This document shows, piece after piece, positions 55,193 through 64,000 of a stretch of DNA of 64,000 nt. Below the pieces are notes generated by a model, which saw only the letters and a list, made by a program, of their open reading frames with translations, was not told where the DNA came from and did not search any database. Within the stretch, counting starts at the first letter, position 1, and each line of letters opens with the position of its first letter. The DNA lies in NCBI RefSeq assembly GCF_000738675.1, contig NZ_JPUX01000001.1, forward strand, positions 2,480,001 to 2,544,000, given 5' to 3'. The position numbers and the translations under genes are program-made. This stretch comes from Serratia nematodiphila DZ0503SBS1. Its GTDB lineage: Bacteria; Pseudomonadota; Gammaproteobacteria; Enterobacterales; Enterobacteriaceae.

Positions 55193-56395
55193 TTACGCGG
55201 TCAGGCGGGATGCGTCCTGCGCGATGACCAACTCTTCGTTGGTCGGGATCACCAGCGCCAGGCGGCTGCCGTCTTTGGTGATGGCGCCGGATTTGCCGAA
55301 GCGAGCGGCCATGTTGCGATCGTGATCGATTTCGAAGCCCAGCAGGCCCAGTTTGTTCAGGGTCAGCTCACGCACCATGCCGGCGTTCTCGCCGATGCCG
55401 CCGGTGAAGATCACCGCGTCCAGACGGCCTTCCATCAGCGCGCTGTAGGCGCCGACGTATTTGGCCAGACGGTGGCAGAACACGTCCATGGCGCGTTTGG
55501 CGTCGGCTTTGCTGTCGTAGTTGTCTTCAACGTAACGGCAGTCGCTGGTGACTTCGGTCAGGCCCAGCAGGCCGGATTCTTTGGTCAGCATCTTGTTGAT
55601 CTGATCAACGCTCATGCCCAGAGAATCGTGCAGGTGGAAGATGATAGCCGGATCGATGTCACCGCTGCGGGTGCCCATTACCAGGCCTTCCAGCGGGGTC
55701 AGACCCATGGAGGTGTCAACGCACTGGCCGTTGCGCACTGCGGTGACGGAACCGCCGTTGCCCAGGTGGCAAGTGATCACGTTCACTTCTTCCACCGGCT
55801 TGTTCAGCATCTTCGCGGCTTCCTGAGTCACGTAGAAGTGGCTGGTGCCGTGTGCGCCGTAGCGGCGAACGCCGTGGTCGCGATACAGGCTGTACGGCAG
55901 GGCGTACAGGTAAGATTCTTCCGGCATGGTCTGGTGGAACGCGGTGTCGAACACGGCAACGTTCTTGTCAGCCAGGTGAGGGAAGGATTTCAGCGCTTCC
56001 GCGATGCCGATCAGGTGAGCTGGGTTGTGCAGTGGTGCAAACGGCACGGAATCTTTGATACCCTGCAGAACTTCGTCGTTGATCACGGCGGAGGCGGTGA
56101 ACTTCTCGCCGCCGTGCACGATGCGGTGGCCGATGGCGGTCAGCTGCGCGGAAAGCTCTGGTTTTTGTGCCAGAATAGTATTAACAATGAAGTTCAGCGC
56201 TTCGCTGTGTGCAGCGCCGGCCCCCAGGGCAGCTTCGTGTTTGGCGCCGTCCATTTTCCACTTGATGCGAGCTTCAGGCAGGTGGAAACACTCGGCCAAA
56301 CCGGAGAGGAATTCGTCGCCGTTAACGGCATCGATGATGGCGAATTTCAGAGAAGAACTGCCGCAGTTAAGAACCAGTACTAGCTTACTCGACAT
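55193..56395 (-). CDS. ackA: acetate kinase
   Basis: Interconverts acetyl phosphate/ADP and acetate/ATP. 400 residues, as in E. coli. ASKHA-fold motifs: [14 protein letters not shown] at the start, [45 protein letters not shown] and [13 protein letters not shown] at 56395 (SSKLVLVLN). Transcribed toward pta, as in E. coli. Confidence 0.98.
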   Translation of the reverse strand: MSSKLVLVLNCGSSSLKFAIIDAVNGDEFLSGLAECFHLPEARIKWKMDGAKHEAALGAGAAHSEALNFIVNTILAQKPELSAQLTAIGHRIVHGGEKFTASAVINDEVLQGIKDSVPFAPLHNPAHLIGIAEALKSFPHLADKNVAVFDTAFHQTMPEESYLYALPYSLYRDHGVRRYGAHGTSHFYVTQEAAKMLNKPVEEVNVITCHLGNGGSVTAVRNGQCVDTSMGLTPLEGLVMGTRSGDIDPAIIFHLHDSLGMSVDQINKMLTKESGLLGLTEVTSDCRYVEDNYDSKADAKRAMDVFCHRLAKYVGAYSALMEGRLDAVIFTGGIGENAGMVRELTLNKLGLLGFEIDHDRNMAARFGKSGAITKDGSRLALVIPTNEELVIAQDASRLTA

Positions 56396-56753
56396 GGAAG
56401 TACCTACTTAAATAGTCGTGTTGTTAAAAGAAAATCGAACACACGTGGTGAATTAATCGTCAATCAGACAACAAGCGTAGCGCATAGTGCCGATGACATT
56501 TATGATTAACATCATGTGAAGTGCACAAATCACAGGATGATGGAAAAACCGATGATTTCTCTGCGGTTTAAATAATCTTGATTTTTATAGGGCTGAAAGT
56601 TGACAAAATTTACGTCATCTTCTACCGGCCACAAGGCCGGCTTAGGATACCGATAGCCCGGTGCAAACACAAAATAAATTTAAAGCTTCAAATTTTTTAG
56701 TATGGTCTCTGGCAGCACGCTTTTAGTTTCTTTACGTGACGTTGAGGTACGCA
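56396..56753. other. ackA-yfbV intergenic control region
   Basis: 358 bp without a gene, AT-rich relative to flanks. Contains the GTGGTGAATTAATC word (56446-56458), a perfect ATGAT-TAAC-ATCAT inverted repeat (56502-56515), and a CCGGCC-ACAA-GGCCGG hairpin (56625-56640) with no T-run. Promoters for ackA (minus) and yfbV (plus) should lie here but were not assigned with confidence. Confidence 0.5.
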
Positions 56754-57209
56754 ATGACGAGCAAACCGTCCGGTTCCGTAAGCTGGTTTCAGGTCTTCCA
56801 GCGCGGGCAGCATTATATGAAAACCTGGCCGTCAGACAAACGTCTGGCACCGGTCTTTCCGGAGAACCGCGTTGCGCGTGCCACCCGTTTCGCTATTCGT
56901 TTCATGCCGCCGTTGGCGATTTTCACGCTGACCTGGCAGATCGCGCTCGGCGGCCAGCTCGGCCCGGCGATCGCCACCGCGCTGTTCGCTTGCAGCCTGC
57001 CGATGCAGGGCTTGTGGTGGCTGGGGCGCCGTTCGGTCACGCCGCTGCCGCCGACGCTGTTGCAATGGTTCCATGAGGTGCGTAACAAGCTGACGGAAGC
57101 CGGACAGGCGGTGGCGCCGCTCGAAGGCACGCCGACCTATCAGACGTTGGCTGATTTGCTCAAGCGCGCCTTCAAGCAGCTGGACAAAACCTTCCTCGAC
57201 GATCTGTAA
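56754..57209 (+). CDS. yfbV: YfbV (UPF0208) membrane protein
   Basis: A 151-residue inner membrane protein with two hydrophobic segments (about 50-70 and 75-90) in the conserved block [20 protein letters not shown] then [20 protein letters not shown]. coli YfbV helps keep the Ter macrodomain insulated. ATG 56754 gives the family start; upstream ATG at 56736 is not supported. Terminator follows. Confidence 0.93.
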   Translation: MTSKPSGSVSWFQVFQRGQHYMKTWPSDKRLAPVFPENRVARATRFAIRFMPPLAIFTLTWQIALGGQLGPAIATALFACSLPMQGLWWLGRRSVTPLPPTLLQWFHEVRNKLTEAGQAVAPLEGTPTYQTLADLLKRAFKQLDKTFLDDL

Positions 57210-57213
57210 ATGA

Positions 57214-57240
57214 AAAAAGGCCGCGCTGTGCGGCCTTTTT
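57214..57240 (+). terminator. yfbV intrinsic terminator
   Basis: AAAAAGGCCGC, loop GCTGT, GCGGCCTTTTT: an 11-bp stem ending in the T-run, 4 bases after the stop. Confidence 0.92.
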
Positions 57241-57351
57241 CGTCTAAGCGCCAATAACCCCGGTTTAAATCAAAGAACGGTCGAGTTGTGATTTCCTGCG
57301 TTCTTGCGCTGTGCGATGCTCCCGCCATCACACAGAAATGAGGAAATCCTG

Positions 57352-57846
57352 ATGGAAATGACCAACGCCCAGCGGCTGATCCTGTCGAATCAGTACAAGA
57401 TGATGACCCTGCTCGATCCGGACAACGGCGATCGTTATCGCCGGTTGCAAACCATCGTCGAACGCGGCTTCGGTTTGCAAATGCGCGAGCTGGATCGCGA
57501 CTTCGGCGAACTGAGCGAAGAGGTGTGCCGCACCATCATCAACGTGATGGAGATGCATCATGCGCTGCAGGTTTCCTGGGGCAACCTGAAAGAGAAGCAG
57601 GATCTGGACGAGCGCCGCCTGGCGTTTCTCGGTTTCGATGCCGCGACCGAGGCGCGCTACCTGAGTTACGTGCGTTTCCTGGTTAGCACCGAGGGGCGCT
57701 ATACTCACTTTGATTCCGGCAGCCACGGTTTTAACGCCCAGACCAAAATGTGGGAAAAATATCAGCGTATGCTGGCGATTTGGCAGGCCTGCCCGCGCCA
57801 GTATCATTTGAGCGCCGTTGAGATAGCGCAAATCATCAATGCTTGA
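57352..57846 (+). CDS. yfbU: YfbU family protein
   Basis: A 164-residue soluble, mostly helical protein of unknown function, nearly identical to E. coli YfbU ([18 protein letters not shown] start, [16 protein letters not shown] core, [18 protein letters not shown] end). Reported in E. coli to be linked to cell death/toxicity when over-produced. ATG 57352 after GAGGAA; 17 bp before hxpA. Confidence 0.94.
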   Translation: MEMTNAQRLILSNQYKMMTLLDPDNGDRYRRLQTIVERGFGLQMRELDRDFGELSEEVCRTIINVMEMHHALQVSWGNLKEKQDLDERRLAFLGFDAATEARYLSYVRFLVSTEGRYTHFDSGSHGFNAQTKMWEKYQRMLAIWQACPRQYHLSAVEIAQIINA

Positions 57847-57863
57847 TTAAGAAGAGGTTTTCT

Positions 57864-58520
57864 GTGGAGTGTAAGGGTTTTCTGTTCGATCTTGATGGCA
57901 CCCTGGTGGATTCGCTGCCGGCGGTAGAGCGCGCCTGGACGCACTGGGCCGAGCGCCGCGGCGTCGACCCGCAAGCGGTGCTGGACTTCATTCACGGTAA
58001 ACAGGCCATTACTTCTCTGCGCCACTTTATGCCGGGTGAAAGCGAAGCGGAAATTCAGCGTGAATTCCAATTGCTGGAGCAGGTGGAAGCGCAGGATACC
58101 GACGGCGTTCGCGCGCTGCCTGGCGCGATTGCGTTGCTGGAGCGCCTGAACTCGCTCGGCATCCCTTGGGCGATCGTCACCTCCGGTTCGGTGCCGGTGG
58201 CCGGCGCTCGCCGCCGGGCCGGCGGTTTGCCGCAGCCGGCGGTGTTCATCACCGCTGAGCAGGTTAAACATGGCAAGCCGCAGCCCGACGCCTATCTGCT
58301 GGGCGCCGAGCGCCTGGGGTTGGCGCCGCACGAGTGCGTGGTGGTCGAAGACGCACCGGCCGGCATTCTCTCCGGCCTGGCGGCGGGTTGCCAGGTGATT
58401 GCGGTCAACGCCCCGGCCGATGCGCCGAAGCTGGAGCAGGTCGACCTGCGGCTGGATTCGCTGGCGCAGATCGCCGTCGATAAAACGGCGCAGGGCGCGA
58501 TCGTTCGCCGGCTGGCCTGA
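57864..58520 (+). CDS. hxpA: hexitol/sugar phosphatase HxpA (YfbT)
   Basis: A 218-residue HAD phosphatase with all four HAD motifs: nucleophile/acid FDLDGTLVDS, motif II IVTSGS, Lys in KHGKPQPDAYL, and VVVEDAPAG. The E. coli homologue acts on sugar phosphates such as sorbitol-6-P and mannitol-1-P. GTG 57864 after AGAGG aligns with the E. coli start (MRCKGFLFD); a TTG at 57843 would add 7 residues. Terminator downstream. Confidence 0.93.
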   Translation: MECKGFLFDLDGTLVDSLPAVERAWTHWAERRGVDPQAVLDFIHGKQAITSLRHFMPGESEAEIQREFQLLEQVEAQDTDGVRALPGAIALLERLNSLGIPWAIVTSGSVPVAGARRRAGGLPQPAVFITAEQVKHGKPQPDAYLLGAERLGLAPHECVVVEDAPAGILSGLAAGCQVIAVNAPADAPKLEQVDLRLDSLAQIAVDKTAQGAIVRRLA

Positions 58521-58549
58521 GCGGCATTATCTTCACCCTAATTGATTAG

Positions 58550-58573
58550 ACCCCGCCTCGGCGGGGTTTTTTT
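58550..58573 (+). terminator. hxpA intrinsic terminator
   Basis: ACCCCGCC, loop TC, GGCGGGGT followed by six more T residues. Confidence 0.92.
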
Positions 58574-58617
58574 ATGCTATTTTTTAGGCCCTTGGACATT
58601 TGCCGGATGAGGCCGTT

Positions 58618-60450
58618 TTGAACAGCGAATTACTGTGGGTGCTGAGTTTACTGCTGATTGCCATCGTGCTGTTTACCACCAACAAGCTGCGTATGGACGT
58701 GGTGGCGCTGTTGGTGATCATCGCTTTCGTGCTGAGCGGCACGCTCAGCCTGCAGGAGGCGACGGTCGGTTTCAGCGATCCCAACGTGATTTTGATCGCC
58801 GCGCTGTTCGTGATCGGCGAAGGGCTGGTGCGCACTGGCGTGGCTTATCAGGTGGGCGATTGGCTGGTCAAAGTCGCCGGCAGCAGCGAAACCAAAATGT
58901 TGATGCTGCTGATGGTGACGGTCGCCGGGCTGGGGGCATTTATGAGCTCGACCGGCGTGGTGGCGATCTTTATCCCGGTGGTGCTCAGCGTGACGGCGAG
59001 AATGAAGATCGCGCCGGGGCGGCTGATGATGCCGCTCAGTTTCGCCGGGCTTATCAGCGGCATGATGACGCTGGTGGCCACGCCGCCCAACATGGTGGTC
59101 AACAGCGAACTGGTGCGCGAAGGCATCCATGGTTTCGGTTTCTTCAGCGTGACGCCGATCGGCCTGGCGGTGCTGGCGCTGGGCGTCGGCTACATGCTGA
59201 TCGCCCGCCGTTGGCTGGGCAGCAGTGACACGGGCAAAGCCGGCGACGACTGGCAGCGCCGCACCTTCCGTGACCTGATCCGCGATTACAAGCTGACCGG
59301 CCGTGCGCGGCGGTTGGCTGTCCGCAGCGCTTCGCCGCTGATCGGGCGTTCGCTGGACGAGCTGCACCTGCGCGCGCGCTATGGCGCCAACGTGGTGGGC
59401 ATTGAGCGCTGGAAACGCTTCCGACGGGTGATGGTCAGCGCCTCCGGCAGCACCGAGCTGCGCGAGGGTGACGTCCTCTTGATCGACATGTCGGACAGCC
59501 AGGTCGATCTGCGCGAATTCTGCGGCGAACAGCGGCTGGAGCCGATGGTGCTGCGCGGTGATTACTTCTCTGAACAGTCGCGCAACGTCGGCATGGCGGA
59601 GGTCTCGCTGATCCCGGACTCGGCGCTGCTGGGCAAAAGCCTGCGCGAAGCGGCGTTCCGCAGCCGCTACGATCTGAACGTGGTGGGCATCCGCCGCCAC
59701 GGCGAGACGCTGGGCGGCAAGTTGGTGGACGAGCCGCTGGAACTGGGCGACATCTTGCTGGTGATCGGCGACTGGAAGGCGATTCGTCAGCTGCAGGCCA
59801 AAACCCACGACTTTATCGTGCTCAATCTGCCGGCCGAGGTGGACGAAGTGGCACCGGCCATCACGCAGGCGCCGCACGCGCTGTTTTGTCTGGCGCTGAT
59901 GGTGGCGATGATGCTGACCGACGAAATCCCCAACCCAATCGCGGCGCTGATCGCCTGTTTGCTGATGGGCAAGTTCCGCTGTATTGATATGGAGAGCGCC
60001 TATAAATCAATCCATTGGCCGAGCATTATTTTGATCGTCGGCATGATGCCGTTCGCGCAGGCGCTGCAAAAGACCGGCGGGGTCGATCTGATCGTCAGCG
60101 GGCTGATGGACGTCGCCGGCGGCGCGGGGCCGCGCGTGATGCTGCTGTGCCTGTTCGTCTTGTGCGCCACCATCGGCCTGTTTATTTCCAACACCGCGAC
60201 GGCGGTGCTGATGGCGCCGATCGCCATTGCCGCCGCGCGCGAAATGGGGGTATCGCCATACCCGTTCGCGATGATTATCGCCGTCGCCGCGTCCGCCGCC
60301 TTTATGACGCCGGTCTCTTCACCGGTCAATACGCTGGTGCTGGGGCCGGGCAATTACAAGTTCGGCGATTTCGTGCGGCTCGGCGTGCCGTTCACCCTGT
60401 TGGTGATGGCGGTCAGCGTGATTGTGGTGCCGTGGCTCTACGGTTTTTAA
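58618..60450 (+). CDS. yfbS: SLC13-type transporter YfbS with TrkA_C domains
   Basis: A 610-residue inner membrane transporter, same length as E. coli YfbS. Two transmembrane halves (about 1-200 and 420-610), with DASS/SLC13-like motifs [21 protein letters not shown] and [20 protein letters not shown], flank two cytoplasmic TrkA_C (RCK-C) regulatory domains (about 225-300 and 315-395). Substrate unknown, likely an anion. TTG 58618 after GATGAGG gives the family start. Confidence 0.92.
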   Translation: MNSELLWVLSLLLIAIVLFTTNKLRMDVVALLVIIAFVLSGTLSLQEATVGFSDPNVILIAALFVIGEGLVRTGVAYQVGDWLVKVAGSSETKMLMLLMVTVAGLGAFMSSTGVVAIFIPVVLSVTARMKIAPGRLMMPLSFAGLISGMMTLVATPPNMVVNSELVREGIHGFGFFSVTPIGLAVLALGVGYMLIARRWLGSSDTGKAGDDWQRRTFRDLIRDYKLTGRARRLAVRSASPLIGRSLDELHLRARYGANVVGIERWKRFRRVMVSASGSTELREGDVLLIDMSDSQVDLREFCGEQRLEPMVLRGDYFSEQSRNVGMAEVSLIPDSALLGKSLREAAFRSRYDLNVVGIRRHGETLGGKLVDEPLELGDILLVIGDWKAIRQLQAKTHDFIVLNLPAEVDEVAPAITQAPHALFCLALMVAMMLTDEIPNPIAALIACLLMGKFRCIDMESAYKSIHWPSIILIVGMMPFAQALQKTGGVDLIVSGLMDVAGGAGPRVMLLCLFVLCATIGLFISNTATAVLMAPIAIAAAREMGVSPYPFAMIIAVAASAAFMTPVSSPVNTLVLGPGNYKFGDFVRLGVPFTLLVMAVSVIVVPWLYGF

Positions 60451-60471
60451 CGGCGCAGCGAGGCTGCGCCG
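60451..60471. terminator. hairpin between convergent yfbS and yfbR
   Basis: CGGCGCAGC, loop GAG, GCTGCGCCG: a 9-bp stem directly after the yfbS stop; no T-run. Confidence 0.5.
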
Positions 60472-60477
60472 GCGGGG

Positions 60478-61077
60478 TTACAGCGAGCTGTCGAGGCTGA
60501 TTTCGTCCAATGACAGGCTGAAACTGGGAATGAATACCTCCATGAAGTAGTCCATTTCCGGGCTGCGGCGCTGCTCCAGGGTTTTATCCAGCCGCGCCTT
60601 GGCCAGGGTGAATTCGTTGTTGCCGGCAGAGAGTTCTTCCAGGCATTTCAGGTAGGCGCACAATGCGTCCGCCTGCTTTACCACCTGTTTTTCATCTTCG
60701 CTGTAGTAGTGCTCATCGAGAATGGTGCGGAAATCGTTGCGCAGTTCCGCGGGGATCATGTCCAGCAGCTTTTGCTGGGCGATCTTTTCGATCTTCTTGT
60801 ACTCATGGGCGATCTGCGGATTGTAGTACTTGATCGGCGTCGGCATGTCGCCGGTGATCACTTCGCTGGCGTCGTGGTACATCGCCAGCAGGGCAACGCG
60901 GTCGGCGTTGAGATTGCCGTTGAATTTGCGGTTCTTGATCACCGCCAACGCGTGGGCGACAAAGGCCACCTGCAGACTGTGTTCGGAGACGTTCTCGGTA
61001 CGCACGTTGCGCATCAGTGGCCAGCGGTTGATCAGTTTCAGGCGGGACAGATGGGCGAAGAAATGGCTCTGGCTCAT
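60478..61077 (-). CDS. yfbR: 5'-deoxyribonucleotidase YfbR
   Basis: A 199-residue HD-domain phosphatase that removes phosphate from deoxyribonucleoside 5'-monophosphates. Metal ligands are visible: His in [11 protein letters not shown], the HD pair in [12 protein letters not shown], and Asp in [14 protein letters not shown] 61077 matches the E. coli start region ([12 protein letters not shown]); an extension to 61146 is unsupported. Confidence 0.96.
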   Translation of the reverse strand: MSQSHFFAHLSRLKLINRWPLMRNVRTENVSEHSLQVAFVAHALAVIKNRKFNGNLNADRVALLAMYHDASEVITGDMPTPIKYYNPQIAHEYKKIEKIAQQKLLDMIPAELRNDFRTILDEHYYSEDEKQVVKQADALCAYLKCLEELSAGNNEFTLAKARLDKTLEQRRSPEMDYFMEVFIPSFSLSLDEISLDSSL

Positions 61078-61154
61078 GGTGCTCTCTTTAACGGCAAGTG
61101 AGGGCCCCATTGTGAAGCAGTGACGGCGAATTTTGCAACCGGGCAATGAGAGAA

Positions 61155-61177
61155 GGGCGCAGCAAGGCGCTGCGCCC
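61155..61177 (-). terminator. alaA 3'-end hairpin
   Basis: GGGCGCAGC and GCTGCGCCC form a 9-bp stem with a 5-base loop 8 bases after the alaA stop (minus strand), followed by TTCTCTCATT. Confidence 0.6.
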
Positions 61178-61184
61178 CAGGCGA

Positions 61185-62399
61185 TTACTGATGGTAGCCT
61201 TCAAGGAAGCGGCCCAGCTTGCCGACCGCCATTTCCAGCTCGTCTACGCGCGGCAGGGTGACGATACGCACGTGATCCGGGTAGGGCCAGTTGAATGCGG
61301 TCCCCTGCACCAGCAGCACTTTTTCCTGCAGCAGCAGATCCAGCACCAGTTTCTGGTCGTCATGGATATTGAAGCGTTTGGCATCGATGCGCGGGAACAT
61401 ATACAGCGCGCCCTGCGGCTTCACGCATGAGACGCCCGGAATGTCGTTGAGCAGTTCCCAGGTGCGGTTGCGCTGTTCGTACAGACGGCCGCCGGGCTGA
61501 ATGAATTCGCTGATGCTTTGATAACCGCCCAGCGCGGTCTGAATGGCGTGCTGCATCGGCACGTTGGCGCACAGGCGCATCGAAGCCAGCATCTCCAGCC
61601 CTTCGATATAGCCTTTGGCGTGCTTCTTCGGCCCGTTCAGCACCATCCAGCCTTGACGGAAGCCCGCCACGCGGTAGGTTTTCGACAGGCCGTTGAAGGT
61701 CACGGTCAACAGATCCGGCGCCAGCGCAGCGATCGAATGATGCTCCGCTTCGTCATACAGGATCTTGTCGTAGATTTCGTCGGCGAAGATGATCAGGTTG
61801 TGTTGGCGGGCGATCTCGACGATCTGCTCCAGCAGCGCTTTGCTGTACACCGCGCCGGTCGGGTTGTTCGGGTTGATGATCACGATGCCGCGGGTGCGCG
61901 GGGTGATCTTGCTGATGATGTCGTCCAGATCCGGGAACCAGCCGGCCTGCTCATCGCACAGGTAATGTACGGCCTTGCCGCCGGACAGCGAGACCGCGGC
62001 GGTCCACAGCGGATAGTCCGGCGCCGGCACCAGCATTTCGTCGCCGCTGTTGAGCAGCGCCTGCATGGATTGAACGATCAGCTCGGAGACGCCGTTGCCA
62101 ATGTAGATATCCTCAACGGTCACGTCACGCATGTTGCGCGCCTGATAGTGCTGCATGATCGCTTTACGCGCCGAGAAGAGGCCCTTGGAGTCGGAGTAAC
62201 CTTGCGCCGTGGGCAGATTGCGGATCACGTCGACCAGGATTTCGTCCGGGGCGTCGAAGCCGAACGGGGCAGGGTTGCCGATGTTCAGTTTCAGGACTTT
62301 GTTGCCTTCTTCTTCAAGACGTTTAGCTTCTTTAAGCACCGGGCCGCGAATGTCATAGCAGACGTTGTCCAGTTTGCTGGATTTCTCAATGGGGGACAT
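61185..62399 (-). CDS. alaA: glutamate-pyruvate aminotransferase AlaA
   Basis: A 404-residue class I aminotransferase, the main alanine-forming enzyme of enterobacteria. PLP-site motifs: [24 protein letters not shown], and the Schiff-base Lys in [16 protein letters not shown]. Start at ATG 62399 ([13 protein letters not shown]) as in E. coli; the upstream ORF extension is not supported. Transcribed away from lrhA across an 855-bp gap. Confidence 0.96.
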   Translation of the reverse strand: MSPIEKSSKLDNVCYDIRGPVLKEAKRLEEEGNKVLKLNIGNPAPFGFDAPDEILVDVIRNLPTAQGYSDSKGLFSARKAIMQHYQARNMRDVTVEDIYIGNGVSELIVQSMQALLNSGDEMLVPAPDYPLWTAAVSLSGGKAVHYLCDEQAGWFPDLDDIISKITPRTRGIVIINPNNPTGAVYSKALLEQIVEIARQHNLIIFADEIYDKILYDEAEHHSIAALAPDLLTVTFNGLSKTYRVAGFRQGWMVLNGPKKHAKGYIEGLEMLASMRLCANVPMQHAIQTALGGYQSISEFIQPGGRLYEQRNRTWELLNDIPGVSCVKPQGALYMFPRIDAKRFNIHDDQKLVLDLLLQEKVLLVQGTAFNWPYPDHVRIVTLPRVDELEMAVGKLGRFLEGYHQ

Positions 62400-62570
62400 A
62401 AAAAGTTGAGCCTTTTGCTGGGATAGGGGCGCTCCTACCGTGGGACGCCGCAACCCGCCCAATGTACTCCTGGCGTAGTTGCTTTTGAAGGGTTTTGCAC
62501 GCCTTTGGTGCAAATGCATGTCGTAACGGGGGATTTTAGTTATGATAAGCAAAGGTAAAGTTATTTTGTG

Positions 62571-62588
62571 GTTCATAATTTCATGAAC
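62571..62588. promoter_or_regulatory. inverted repeat upstream of alaA
   Basis: GTTCAT and ATGAAC separated by 6 bp, 172 bp upstream of the alaA start codon. Regulator not identified. Confidence 0.4.
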
Positions 62589-62866
62589 TATAATTTTACT
62601 AGGGTTTTGTTCTGTGAAATTGCGTGTCGATAAACGAGACGTGCCGGCGATCGCGGCCGGTAGCAGTGAAATGATAAGCCGAAAGTGAGAATGGGCTTCA
62701 ATAAACTGTAAAGGAACGATAATACCGGAGTTGTCTGATAGCGGGTTGCCGGTTAGCGCACCACACTAAGAAAATGGCATATTTACATTAGCTTTACTTT
62801 ATATTTCAGCTTAAGCATTGTTTATGTGGTTATAGGATTATTATTTAAAGTAAAAATCTTACTGAT

Positions 62867-62883
62867 TGAATTTATTAAATTCA
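62867..62883. promoter_or_regulatory. inverted repeat upstream of lrhA
   Basis: TGAATTT and AAATTCA separated by ATT: perfect 7-bp arms in an AT-rich tract. The form (T-N11-A within dyad symmetry) is compatible with a LysR-type site, possibly autoregulation. Confidence 0.4.
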
Positions 62884-63254
62884 TTGAGTGATAACACGAA
62901 GTTGGTGCCGTTAATTATTTATTTTTCTTACTCTGTAATGCAGTCTGAACGCCGGTTGATAAGGATTCTCAGTAGCACGAATGGAGTGGAAATTAGGCGG
63001 TATCAATGAGTAAAATCTCAGGTTCGGTGGGGGTTTTCCCTTTCCACCGGTATTCAGTCTCCCGCGTTCTATAAGCACCATCGATAGATCGCATTTTAAA
63101 AGGCGATAGAGGTAACGAATCATAAGTAATTTTTTTGCCCTCCACTTATGAGTGGGGTACTGTCATAACAGGCTCCGTCCTTTTCAACGGCGTCTGAGAA
63201 ACACACCAGGGTAGTAGTTCGTAAATTAGAATTTAAAAAAGTGAAGAATACACT

Positions 63255-64000
63255 ATGACAACTGCAAATCGTCCGATACTTAATCTCGACCTCGATCTGC
63301 TAAGAACCTTTGTTGCGGTTGCTGATTTGAATACCTTCGCGGCGGCGGCTGTTGCCGTTTGCCGTACGCAATCAGCCGTCAGCCAACAAATGCAGCGATT
63401 AGAGCAACTGGTCGGCAAAGAACTGTTTGCCCGCCATGGGCGCAACAAACTCCTGACTGAGCATGGTATTCAGCTTCTCGGTTATGCCAGGAAGATCCTG
63501 CGCTTTAACGACGAAGCCTGTACCTCGCTGATGTACAACAATATTAAAGGTGTTCTGACCATCGGCGCTTCCGACGACACCGCCGATACCATTCTGCCTT
63601 TCCTGTTGAACCGTGTGACCGCCATCTATCCGAAGCTGGCCATTGACGTGCGCGTAAAGCGCAGCACGACGATGGTCGATCTGCTGGAAGAGGGTGAGAT
63701 CGATCTGGCGGTGACCACGGCCGATCCGGCCGGGCACCCGCACATCGTGCTGCGCACGTCGCCGACGCTGTGGTACTGCGCTGCCGATTACCACTATCAG
63801 GCCGGCGAACCTATCCCGCTGGTGGTGATGGATGAACCAAGCCCGTTCCGCGCGCTGGCGATCAAACAGTTGGACGAAGCCGGTATCCCGTGGCGTATCG
63901 CCTACGTCGCCTCCACGCTGTCTGCGGTGCGGGCGGCCTGTAAGGCCGGCCTGGGCGTGACCGCGCGGCCGATCGAGATGATGAGCCCCGATCTGCGGGT
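63255..64000 (+). CDS. lrhA: LysR-family regulator LrhA/HexS, N-terminal part (partial)
   Basis: The first 248 codons of a LysR regulator that runs off the right edge. Near-identical to E. coli LrhA in the winged helix ([49 protein letters not shown], about residues 10-65), followed by the ligand-binding domain start. E. coli LrhA represses flhDC; the Serratia orthologue is HexS, a repressor of exoenzymes and prodigiosin. ATG 63255. Confidence 0.95.
   Translation, partial: MTTANRPILNLDLDLLRTFVAVADLNTFAAAAVAVCRTQSAVSQQMQRLEQLVGKELFARHGRNKLLTEHGIQLLGYARKILRFNDEACTSLMYNNIKGVLTIGASDDTADTILPFLLNRVTAIYPKLAIDVRVKRSTTMVDLLEEGEIDLAVTTADPAGHPHIVLRTSPTLWYCAADYHYQAGEPIPLVVMDEPSPFRALAIKQLDEAGIPWRIAYVASTLSAVRAACKAGLGVTARPIEMMSPDLR

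Larger units (their letters stand above)
62400..63254. other. alaA-lrhA intergenic control region
   Basis: 855 bp without a supported gene, AT-rich in its middle. It contains GTTCAT-N6-ATGAAC (62571-62588) near alaA and TGAATTT-ATT-AAATTCA (62867-62883) in the middle, both perfect inverted repeats. A 70-codon antisense ORF at 62911-63123 has no coding character. The long leader before lrhA is a shared feature of this locus in enterobacteria. Confidence 0.55.

Noticed and set aside
56625..56640. CCGGCC-ACAA-GGCCGG hairpin upstream of yfbV
   Set aside because: Followed by no T-run on either strand and far from any stop codon; noted in the region entry only.
62911..63123. 70-codon minus-strand ORF in the lrhA leader
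   Set aside because: No ribosome site, no recognisable protein features and no neighbours in phase; treated as chance.
1..64000. tRNA, rRNA, CRISPR, prophage or insertion sequence
   Set aside because: No cloverleaf-like CCA ends, spaced repeats, transposase, integrase or phage genes were seen on reading both strands.

Overview
The window (about 60% G+C, no rRNA, tRNA, CRISPR array or transposase seen) is chromosomal DNA of a Serratia-like enterobacterium, most likely the S. marcescens group. Basis: dense high-GC coding, near-complete protein identity to Enterobacterales housekeeping genes, and gene order. The backbone is the Escherichia coli 51-52 min segment in reverse order: prmB-aroC-mepA-yfcA-epmC-yfcL / mnmC / fabB ... 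flk ... pdxB-usg-truA-dedA-accD-folC-dedD-cvpA-purF-ubiX-hisJQMP / yfcH-folX-yfcG / yfcE-yfcD ... pta-ackA / yfbV-yfbU-hxpA-yfbS / yfbR-alaA / lrhA (hexS). The species call is inference; no database search was possible.

The core is interrupted by three accessory blocks. Block 1 (about 7.5-14.5 kb, between fabB and flk) carries a small lipoprotein, apbE, a YbiR-type permease, pepT, a secreted endonuclease/phosphatase-fold protein, and a MocR-type regulator divergent from a rhodanese. Block 2 (about 15.7-30.5 kb, between flk and pdxB) carries scsABCD (periplasmic thiol redox and copper tolerance), a second MocR regulator divergent from an EamA exporter, a CatB-type acetyltransferase preceded by a tiny leader ORF and mutually exclusive hairpins, a tricarboxylate TctCBA transporter with its TctDE two-component system, and an EamA exporter divergent from an AraC regulator with a Fur-box-like sequence over its start. 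Block 3 (47.5-52.9 kb, between yfcD and pta) is a LacI-family repressor divergent from an ascorbate-type PTS (IIA, IIB, IIC) joined to a split transketolase.

Regulatory DNA is readable at several places: adjacent FadR and FabR sites before fabB, a PurR box before cvpA-purF, a sigma-54 -24/-12 promoter before hisJ, three LacI-type half-palindromes plus a CRP site before the PTS operon, inverted or direct repeats between both MocR regulators and their divergent partners, and palindromes in the 855-bp alaA-lrhA gap. Intrinsic terminators close most operons.

Functionally the core covers chorismate, fatty acid, folate, PLP, purine and ubiquinone synthesis, tRNA and ribosome modification, basic amino acid uptake, and acetate overflow. 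The accessory blocks add nutrient uptake, efflux, redox defence and one sugar pathway whose substrate cannot be read from sequence. The most notable candidates for something not yet described are the leader-ORF/hairpin arrangement upstream of the CatB-type gene (22.03-22.18 kb) and the PTS-transketolase pathway.
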